This document shows, piece by piece, positions 8,431-13,864 of a stretch of 13,864 bases of DNA. Numbering within the stretch: the first letter of the stretch is position 1; each line of letters begins with the position of its first letter. Source of the stretch: Reyranella sp. (lineage in GTDB: Bacteria; Pseudomonadota; Alphaproteobacteria; Reyranellales; Reyranellaceae); the NCBI GenBank assembly GCA_030679805.1, contig JAUXST010000876.1, positions 1-13,864 on the forward strand, read 5' to 3'. The notes beneath the pieces are model-generated. The model saw nothing but the letters and a program-made list of their open reading frames with translations. It did no database searches and was not told the DNA's origin. A program made the translations under genes and the position numbers.

Positions 8431-9566
8431 CAGCACACCCGGTAGCGGTCGACGGCGGCGGGGTCGAGTTCGATGCCGAGGCCGGGCCCCTCGGGCAGCA
8501 GCACATGCCCAGCCTCGAGCCCGAGCGGCGTCTTCAGCAACTGCGTTCGCAATGCATTATTGCTCATGTCGTATTCGAGCATCACCGGATAAGGTGGATG
8601 GTCGGTGTGCGGCGAGGCCGGCATCGCGGCGATGAAATGGCAGGCCGTCGCAAGCCCCACCGCACCGCCCCAGACATGCGGCGCCACCCGCAGGTTGGCC
8701 GCGGCGGCGAGCGTGGCGATTCGCCGGGCTTCGGTGAGGCCACCGGTGGCCGGGATCGAGGGCTGCACGATGTCGATGCAGCGACCCTCGATCAGGGCGC
8801 GAAAGTCGCGGATCGTGTGATGCGCCTCGCCCGCCGCGATCGGAATCGGCGAACGTGCCCGCACATCGGCATAGCCGTGAAGGTCGCCCGGCGGCAGCGG
8901 CTCCTCGATCCAGTGAATGTCGAACGGCGCGATGGCGCGCGCACACTCCAGCGCCACGTCGGCGGTGTAGGCGCCATTGATATCGACGATCAGCAGCTTG
9001 TCCGGGCCCAGGGCCTCGCGTGCCTGCCGGACGCGGGCCACGTCGTCACGCACGCCGCGGCCGATCTTGATCTTGGCGCCGGCAAATGGGTGGTCCGCCG
9101 CCTCCGCCAGCATGTGGCCGAGCTGCCGGTCGGGATCGTCGGAGAAGAAGCCCGTCGAGGCATAGGCCGGGATCCGCGTCGTGCCGCAGCCGCCGATCAG
9201 GTCGCAGACCCTGACACCGAAGCCACGTGCGATGGCGTCGTAGAGAGCCACATTGATGCCGGCCAGGCAGGCGGTGAGCTGGTTGCCGACGCCCAGATGG
9301 TACATGGCGTTGCGGACCCGGGCTTCGATATGGTCGAAGTCGAACACGCTCTTGCCGACGAACATCGGCTCGATCATGCGAAAGTATTCGCGCGTCACGA
9401 AGGGATTGCCGAAGGCCTCGCCGATGCCGCGCACGCCGGCGTCGGTCACGACCTCGATCAGCCCGCCCTGCCGGCGAAACCCACCACCCCGCGACATGCC
9501 GTAGGCTTTTGCTGACTCGAAGGCATATTCGAGGCCGGTAAACGAAAGGCGCTGGATCGTCGGCAT
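8430..9566 (-). CDS. Mandelate racemase/muconate lactonizing enzyme family protein (enolase superfamily)
   Basis: This encodes 378 residues: an N-terminal capping domain (1-125) and a C-terminal barrel. Barrel residues line up almost one to one with mandelate racemase numbering: the KxK base K165/K167 (AKIKIG), metal ligands D195 (VDINGAY), E221 (WIEEPL) and E247 (AAGEAHH), and H297 (APHVWGG). The aspartate that normally pairs with this histidine (QPD) is replaced by S270 (IVQPSIPATGGLTE). The family abstracts a proton next to a carboxylate, leading to racemisation, epimerisation, dehydration or cycloisomerisation; the substrate here is unknown, and sugar acids or proline-type acids are possible. 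Start ATG 9566 has GGGGGAG at 9572-9578. The frame stays open upstream, but only antisense to the divergent gene. It heads the minus-strand series and overlaps the next gene by one base. Confidence 0.93.
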   Translation of the reverse strand: MPTIQRLSFTGLEYAFESAKAYGMSRGGGFRRQGGLIEVVTDAGVRGIGEAFGNPFVTREYFRMIEPMFVGKSVFDFDHIEARVRNAMYHLGVGNQLTACLAGINVALYDAIARGFGVRVCDLIGGCGTTRIPAYASTGFFSDDPDRQLGHMLAEAADHPFAGAKIKIGRGVRDDVARVRQAREALGPDKLLIVDINGAYTADVALECARAIAPFDIHWIEEPLPPGDLHGYADVRARSPIPIAAGEAHHTIRDFRALIEGRCIDIVQPSIPATGGLTEARRIATLAAAANLRVAPHVWGGAVGLATACHFIAAMPASPHTDHPPYPVMLEYDMSNNALRTQLLKTPLGLEAGHVLLPEGPGLGIELDPAAVDRYRVC

Positions 9567-9626
9567 GGATGCTCCCCCAAGTCCCGGGCTATGGTGAGCA
9601 TCAAGGCCAGCCCGAGGCAACCACCC
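9567..9626. promoter_or_regulatory. Divergent intergenic control region
   Basis: These 60 bp separate the start codons of the two divergent gene groups. They hold the GGGGGAG ribosome site of the minus-strand gene and GAGG (9614-9617) of the plus-strand gene. With so little room, promoter elements must overlap one another or reach into the opposite coding regions. No clear -35/-10 pair is recognised. Confidence 0.55.
9568..9602. repeat. Perfect 7 bp inverted repeat, candidate operator
   Basis: GATGCTC (9568-9574) is mirrored by GAGCATC (9596-9602), with 21 bp between the arms. A CCCGGG palindrome (9583-9588) lies almost exactly at the centre. The left arm overlaps the ribosome site of the minus-strand gene. 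Its position between divergent operons fits a regulator site, but a 7 bp match in GC-rich DNA may be chance. Confidence 0.35.
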
Positions 9627-10640
9627 ATGAACATCCCCAAGACCCACCGCCGAGTCGTCCTCGTCCGCCGTCCGCCGGGCGAGCCCGCCGAATCGGACTT
9701 CCGCGTCGAGGAGGTGCCGGTGCCCGAGCCGAAGCACGGCGAGGTGTTGGTGAAGGTGCACTATCTCTCGCTCGATCCCTATCAGCGCGGCCGCATGCGT
9801 GACGCCGCCTCCTACGCAGCGCCCGTCGGGCTGGGCGAAGTGATGACCGGCGGCATCGTGGGCGAGGTCGTGAAGTCCCAGCATGCGGGCTTCAAGGTGG
9901 GCGACATCGTCGAGGATCGGCTGGGCTGGCAGGAATATGCCATCGGCGGCGACCCGACCCTGCGCAAGGTCGATCCCGCGATCGCGCCGATCTCGACGGC
10001 CAACGGTGTGCTCGGCATGCCGGGCATGACCGCCTACTTCGGCCTGCTCCATGTCGGTCAGCCCAAACCCGGCGAGACGGTCGTCGTCTCGGCGGCTTCC
10101 GGCGCGGTCGGTCAGGCGGTGGGCCAGATCGCCCGGATCATGGGATGCCGCACGGTGGGCATTGCCGGCGGGCCCAAGAAGTGCGCCTTCGTAAAGGACG
10201 AACTCGGCTTCGACGCCTGCCTCGACTACAAGGCCGAGAAGGACCTCGATGCCGCCCTGCGCGCCGCCTGCCCCAACGGCATCGACGTCTATTTCGATAA
10301 TGTCGGCGGCACCATCACCGATTCAGTGCTGCGCAGCCTCAACTTCTTCGCCCGCGTCGCGTTGTGCGGCTCGATCTCCCAATACAACGCCACCGCGGCC
10401 GAGATGGGCCCGCGGCTGCTCGGCACCTTTGTCGGCAAGCGGGTGAACATGCGCGGCTTCATCGTTACCGACTTCGCCCAGCACTACGGCGCGGCGATGC
10501 GCCAGATGGGCGAGTGGATCAGGAGCGGCAAGCTGAAATACCGCGAGGACATCGTCGAAGGCATCGACAAGGCGCCGCGCGCCTTCATCGGCCTGCTGCG
10601 CGGCGAGAACTTCGGCAAGCTGCTGGTCAAGCTGGCCTGA
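9627..10640 (+). CDS. CurA-type NADP-dependent oxidoreductase (zinc-independent MDR family)
   Basis: This 337-residue protein is close to the usual length of CurA/YncB and leukotriene-B4-dehydrogenase-like enzymes, which reduce C=C bonds of enones with NADPH. The family motif LSLDPYQRGRM lies at residues 48-58, the nucleotide-binding loop AASGAVGQAVGQ at 156-167, a likely 2'-phosphate-binding GPKK at 182-185, DNVGG at 224-228, and the C-terminal GKLLVKL. Catalytic zinc ligands of classical alcohol dehydrogenases are absent. The ATG at 9627 is preferred, with GAGG at 9614-9617, 9 nt upstream; an in-frame ATG at 9591 lacks a ribosome site and lies inside the inverted repeat. It is the first gene of the plus-strand operon, 10 bp before the CoA-transferase, which suggests reduction of an unsaturated intermediate in that pathway. 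The substrate is unknown. Confidence 0.93.
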   Translation: MNIPKTHRRVVLVRRPPGEPAESDFRVEEVPVPEPKHGEVLVKVHYLSLDPYQRGRMRDAASYAAPVGLGEVMTGGIVGEVVKSQHAGFKVGDIVEDRLGWQEYAIGGDPTLRKVDPAIAPISTANGVLGMPGMTAYFGLLHVGQPKPGETVVVSAASGAVGQAVGQIARIMGCRTVGIAGGPKKCAFVKDELGFDACLDYKAEKDLDAALRAACPNGIDVYFDNVGGTITDSVLRSLNFFARVALCGSISQYNATAAEMGPRLLGTFVGKRVNMRGFIVTDFAQHYGAAMRQMGEWIRSGKLKYREDIVEGIDKAPRAFIGLLRGENFGKLLVKLA

Positions 10641-10650
10641 GGTCCGCCCC

Positions 10651-11835
10651 ATGAGTTATGACGCGCCCTTCGCCGGACTCAAGGTGATCGATCTCAGCCA
10701 GGGCATTGCCGGGCCCTATTGCGCGATGCTGCTGGCCCAGCATGGCGCCCAGGTGATCAAGGTCGAGAGTCTGGGCGAGGGCGACTGGGCGCGCACGCTG
10801 GGCGTCCGCTACGGCAGTCACACCGCCTTCTCGATCATCGGCAACATGGGCAAGCGCAGCATCGCCGTCGACCTCAAGAGCGAGGCCGGCAAGCAGGTGG
10901 TATGGCGCCTGCTGGAGGGCGCCGACGTCTTCCTCGAAGGATTCAGGCCGGGCGTGATCCGGCGCCTCGGCTTCGACTACGCAGCCGTCTCGGCCCGCGT
11001 GCCGCGGATCCTCTATCTCTCGATCTCGGGTTTCGGCCAGACCGGGCCGCTCGCCGAACGGCCGGCAATGGATCCCGTGCTGCAGGCCTATACCGGCCTG
11101 ATGGCGGAGAACCGCGGCGACGACGGCATCCCGCACCGCGTGCCGGTGATCGTGGTCGACATGTCGACGGCGCTCTATGCCTACCAGGCGCTCGCCTCCG
11201 CCCTCTACGCGCGGCGCGACGAGGCGGCGGGCCGCTACATCGACGTCAGCCTGATGCAGGCCGCCACCGCGCTGCAGTCGATCCGCCTCATGGCCTGTCA
11301 TCTCGAGGGCGGCACGATGAAGCCCGGCGGCGTGCCGGGCGGCGTCTTCCAGACCGCCGACGGCTGGATGTCGATCGTGGCCATCAACGATCGCGACTGG
11401 GCAAGCCTCTGCGCGGCGATGGACATGCCCGCGCTCGCCGCCGAGCCACGCTTCGCCGATCCGGCCTCGCGGCTGGCGAACGACGCGGCGCTCTACGCCA
11501 TCGTGCGGCCGGCGCTCGCGTCGCGGCCGTGCGCCGAATGGAGTCTGCGCCTGACCGAGGCCCGCATCATGCACGAGCGCCTGAACAGCTACGCCGAGTT
11601 CATCGCCCAGCCGCAGGTGCGCGAGACCGGTCTGATCAACTGGCTGGAACAGGCCGGCCTGCCGCAAGCGGTGCCCGTGCCGGCCCTGCCCGGCACCCCG
11701 CCGCCGGCCGCCAACACGCTACGCGCCACGGCGCCGGTGCCGGGCCAGCACAGCCAAGCGATCCTGGCCGAACACGGTTTTACGCCGGCCGAGATCGCGG
11801 CCCTGTTGGCCGATGGCACCGTGGCAGCGACATGA
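10651..11835 (+). CDS. CaiB/BaiF (class III) CoA-transferase
   Basis: This encodes 394 residues, the usual size for family III CoA-transferases such as formyl-CoA transferase and CaiB. These enzymes move CoA between carboxylic acids through an aspartyl anhydride. The N-terminal GLKVIDLSQGIAGPYCAMLL and HGAQVIKVE blocks are classical; LEGFRPGVIRRLGFDY and LYLSISGFGQTGP follow; the nucleophile is most likely D170 (VIVVDMSTA). A glycine-rich segment lies at about 220-233 and leads into TADGW. GAGG (10639-10642) lies 8 nt before the start. It overlaps the HutD-like gene by 4 nt (ATGA), a sign of coupling. Together with the neighbouring reductase and dehydrogenase it points to activation of an organic acid for breakdown; donor and acceptor acids cannot be inferred. 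Confidence 0.95.
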   Translation: MSYDAPFAGLKVIDLSQGIAGPYCAMLLAQHGAQVIKVESLGEGDWARTLGVRYGSHTAFSIIGNMGKRSIAVDLKSEAGKQVVWRLLEGADVFLEGFRPGVIRRLGFDYAAVSARVPRILYLSISGFGQTGPLAERPAMDPVLQAYTGLMAENRGDDGIPHRVPVIVVDMSTALYAYQALASALYARRDEAAGRYIDVSLMQAATALQSIRLMACHLEGGTMKPGGVPGGVFQTADGWMSIVAINDRDWASLCAAMDMPALAAEPRFADPASRLANDAALYAIVRPALASRPCAEWSLRLTEARIMHERLNSYAEFIAQPQVRETGLINWLEQAGLPQAVPVPALPGTPPPAANTLRATAPVPGQHSQAILAEHGFTPAEIAALLADGTVAAT

Positions 11836-12386
11836 CCGTTACCTGGCTCGGTCCCTCGCAGTACGTCACCACGCCGTGGCGGAACGGCGGTGGCGTCACG
11901 GTCGACATCGCCGTCATGACCGACAAGGATGGCGACGTCTGGCGCTTCGGCCGGACACCCATCGTGGCGCCGGGACCGTTCTCGGATTATCGCGGCTTCG
12001 ATCGCGTACAAGTCCTCGTGGCCGGCAGCGGCCTGGTGCTGCAGACGCCCAGCGGCGAGATCGATCTCCGCCACCCCTTCCGGCCGGTGCGCTTCGCCGG
12101 CGAGACGCCGATCGTGACCCGCCTCGAAGCAGGGCCGGTCGAGGTGGTCAATCTCATCGGTGACCGCGCCAAGGTGCAGATCGACGTCCGCGTCCTTCAG
12201 GCCGGCGGCGACATCATCCTCGGCGCCGGCACGCACATTGCCTATTGCCCGGACGGGCCGGCCATGATCGACGTGCAGGGTGGGCGCTACGAACTCGCCG
12301 CAGATCACGGTCTACGCATCGAGACGGACGCATTGGCCCCCATCGCCGCATCGGCCGGGCGTGTCCTGCTCGCCAGCATCATCTAG
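11832..12386 (+). CDS. HutD/Ves family protein
   Basis: This 184-residue protein has the HutD hallmark TPWRNGGGVTVDIA at residues 14-27 and a predicted beta-rich, cupin-like layout along its length. HutD in pseudomonads limits expression of histidine-utilisation genes and has been proposed to bind formylglutamate; E. coli Ves is a relative of unclear role. Here the neighbours are a CoA-transferase and a PanE-like dehydrogenase; no hutH, hutU, hutI or hutG is visible. Its start overlaps the CoA-transferase stop by 4 nt (ATGA) and the next gene begins 9 nt after its stop, so it is a true operon member. A ligand-sensing role for this pathway is only a guess; catalysis is equally open. Confidence 0.88.
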   Translation: MTVTWLGPSQYVTTPWRNGGGVTVDIAVMTDKDGDVWRFGRTPIVAPGPFSDYRGFDRVQVLVAGSGLVLQTPSGEIDLRHPFRPVRFAGETPIVTRLEAGPVEVVNLIGDRAKVQIDVRVLQAGGDIILGAGTHIAYCPDGPAMIDVQGGRYELAADHGLRIETDALAPIAASAGRVLLASII

Positions 12387-12395
12387 GAAAATGAC

Positions 12396-13319
12396 ATGCG
12401 ACTAGCGATTGTCGGCGCGGGCGGTATCGGCGGCGGCTATGGCGCCGCACTCGCCAAGGCGGGCGAGGACGTCACCTTCATCGCCCGTGGCGCGCATCTC
12501 GCCGCCATGAAGAGCAAGGGGCTCAGGGTCGAGGGCGGCCGCGGCGAGATGCATGTGACGCCCGCGCAGGCCACCGACGACCCGCGCACGGTCGGGCCCG
12601 TCGACGTCGTTCTATTCTGCGTAAAACTGTGGGACGTCGAAAGCGCCGGTCAGCAGATCAAGCCCATGGTCGGCAAGGGCACCGCCGTCATCACTTTGCA
12701 GAACGGCATCGACGCCCACGAGCGGCTGATCCCCATCCTGGGTAAGCAGGCCGTCATGCCCGGCGTCGCCAACATCAGCGCCGTCATCGCCGAGCCCGGC
12801 GTCATCCGCCAGACCGGCACGGTGATGCGCATGGTGTTCGGCGAACTCGACGGCACGAAGAGCCGGCGTGGCCAGGCGTTCGCGGTCGCCTGCGCCAAGG
12901 CCGGCATCGACGGCGTCTTCAGCGAGGCGATCCTGACCGAGCTCTGGATGAAGTTCATTCTCCTCGCCTCCAACGCCAGCATGATGGCGCTCACCCGGCT
13001 GCCGATCGGCAACCTGCGCGACGATCCCGACATCGCGCCCTATTTCATCGCCGCCTACGAGGAGGTGGTGGCCGTCGGCCGCGCCTCGGGCATTGCACTT
13101 CCGGCCGACGCCGTGGACCGCACGCTCAACTTCAATCGCAATGCGCCCGCCCACCTCATGGCCTCGATGGGCGCCGACCTCCTGCGCGGCAACCGGATCG
13201 AATTGCCGTGGCTTTCCGGCAAGGTGATCGAGCTCGGCCGCAAGTACGGCGTGCCCGTTTCCACCCATGCCTTCCTGTATGCGATGCTGAAACCCTACAT
13301 CATGGGCACGCCCAGCTAG
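12396..13319 (+). CDS. PanE/ApbA family 2-dehydropantoate 2-reductase-like protein
   Basis: This 307-residue NAD(P)-dependent dehydrogenase has GAGGIGG at residues 7-13, CVKLWD with K77 at the position of E. coli K72, LQNG with N103, the catalytic lysine K186 (ELWMKF) and E269 (NRIELPWLSGKVIELG). This is the two-domain ketopantoate reductase fold. However, the Asn that follows the catalytic Lys by four residues in E. coli PanE (N180) is Leu190 here, and the place of N184 is Ala194, with Asn only at 193. With no pantothenate genes nearby, it may reduce or oxidise another 2-oxo/2-hydroxy acid, so no panE symbol is given. AGGA (12385-12388) lies 7 nt before the ATG. Another ATG at 12391 is in a different frame that stops at once. 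Confidence 0.9.
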   Translation: MRLAIVGAGGIGGGYGAALAKAGEDVTFIARGAHLAAMKSKGLRVEGGRGEMHVTPAQATDDPRTVGPVDVVLFCVKLWDVESAGQQIKPMVGKGTAVITLQNGIDAHERLIPILGKQAVMPGVANISAVIAEPGVIRQTGTVMRMVFGELDGTKSRRGQAFAVACAKAGIDGVFSEAILTELWMKFILLASNASMMALTRLPIGNLRDDPDIAPYFIAAYEEVVAVGRASGIALPADAVDRTLNFNRNAPAHLMASMGADLLRGNRIELPWLSGKVIELGRKYGVPVSTHAFLYAMLKPYIMGTPS

Positions 13320-13330
13320 AGGATCCGACC

Positions 13331-13864
13331 ATGCCTATCATCCTTGCCGTTCTCTGCCTCCTTGCCGGCCTCGGCAACGCAACCGCGGCTGACCTAAAAC
13401 TGCTGACCGCCGGCGCTTACAAGCCGGCGGCGCTGGAGCTGGTGCCCGAGTTCGAGAAGCGCACCGGCCACAAGGTGACAATCGAGAACGACACCGCCGG
13501 CAACCTCGGCAAGCGGGTGGGCGCCGGCGAGTATTTCGACGTCGTCGTCATGCCGCCGCTGGTGCTGGGCCCCTATCTCGGCAACCGCATCGTCGAGAGC
13601 AGCGCCAAGGCGCTGGCACGAGTGGGCATCGGCGTCGCCATCAAGCAAGGTGCACCCGTGCCCGACATCTCCACGGTCGACGCTTTCAAGAAGAGCCTGC
13701 TCGCCGCGCGGGCCATCGCCTACACCGATCCGGCCTCGGGCGGCACGGCCGGTACCTATCTCGCCAAGCTGTTCGAGAAGATGGGCATCGCCGCCGAGCT
13801 GAAGCCCAAGTCCGTGCTGGTGAAGGGCGGGTACTCGGCCGAGAAGCTCATAACCGGCGAGGCC
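13331..13864 (+). CDS. ModA-like periplasmic substrate-binding protein, partial at right edge
   Basis: The first 178 codons are visible; the frame is open to the window end. A signal peptide (MPIILAVLCLLAGLGNATAA) is followed by a type II periplasmic-binding-protein start (DLKLLTAGAYKPA) and LVPEFEKRTGHKV. DTAGNLGKRVGAGEYFDVVV and the DPASGGTAGTYLAKLFEKMGI block match the layout of molybdate-binding ModA. The serine that ends ModA's AAAS oxyanion loop appears to be Ala here, and the second serine cluster is TAGN, so molybdate binding is doubtful. AGAGGA (13318-13323) lies 7 nt before the ATG and 11 bp follow the preceding stop, so it belongs to the operon. No permease or ATPase for it is visible. 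Confidence 0.88.
   Translation, partial: MPIILAVLCLLAGLGNATAADLKLLTAGAYKPAALELVPEFEKRTGHKVTIENDTAGNLGKRVGAGEYFDVVVMPPLVLGPYLGNRIVESSAKALARVGIGVAIKQGAPVPDISTVDAFKKSLLAARAIAYTDPASGGTAGTYLAKLFEKMGIAAELKPKSVLVKGGYSAEKLITGEA

Noticed and set aside
8505..9515. Plus-strand open frame of 336 codons
   Set aside because: It is antisense to the enolase-superfamily gene, whose catalytic residues prove the minus-strand frame is real; no motif is seen in the antisense product.
9567..10052. Possible 162-residue N-terminal extension of the enolase-family protein
   Set aside because: It runs antisense to the oxidoreductase gene, shows no domain, and the ATG at 9566 has a good ribosome site and matches the family N-terminus.
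10627..11667. Minus-strand open frame of 346 codons
   Set aside because: It is antisense to the CoA-transferase and has the same His/Asp/Gly/Arg-rich shadow composition.
10719..11831. Upstream open frame that would extend the HutD-like protein to 555 residues
   Set aside because: This part is an alternative frame of the CoA-transferase with Arg-rich nonsense composition; HutD homology begins exactly at the ATG at 11832.

Overview
The window is a very GC-rich, tightly packed bacterial segment with strong G/C preference at third codon positions, start codons including GTG, and several overlapping gene junctions. The gene mix suggests an alphaproteobacterium with broad catabolic ability, Hyphomicrobiales- or Reyranella-like: a branched-chain-amino-acid-type (HAAT) ABC transporter, a class III CoA-transferase, a mandelate-racemase-like enzyme, a class III cyclase and a YdeI/OmpD-associated protein. 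This placement is inferred from style and content. No rRNA, tRNA, mobile element or CRISPR array is visible, and no gap between genes exceeds about 75 bp.

Minus strand, bases 1 to 9566, read right to left: an enolase-superfamily enzyme; a YdeI/OmpD-associated protein whose start touches the enolase stop (TGATG); then a complete HAAT cassette in the order substrate-binding protein, LivH, LivM, LivG, LivF; then an AqpZ aquaporin 25 bp downstream; a small exported protein of unknown function; and a membrane-bound Cache-HAMP-class III adenylate cyclase that runs off the left edge. All eight intergenic gaps and overlaps are short enough for one or a few long transcripts.

Plus strand, bases 9627 to the right edge: a zinc-independent CurA-type NADPH oxidoreductase, a CaiB/BaiF (class III) CoA-transferase, a HutD/Ves-family protein, a PanE/ApbA-type ketopantoate-reductase-like dehydrogenase, and the first 178 codons of a ModA-like periplasmic binding protein. 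Junctions are 10 bp, a 4 bp overlap, 9 bp and 11 bp, so this is very probably one operon.

The two groups diverge from a 60 bp region (9567-9626) that carries a 7 bp perfect inverted repeat. A reasonable inference is that one group imports a small organic solute and the two groups together activate it to a CoA thioester and process it by dehydratase/epimerase-type and redox steps; the substrate cannot be read from the sequence. The points most worth checking are the enolase-superfamily enzyme with Ser in place of the dyad Asp, the HutD gene outside a hut context, the PanE-like and ModA-like proteins that lack key residues of their namesakes, and the aquaporin / small exported protein / cyclase trio behind the transporter.
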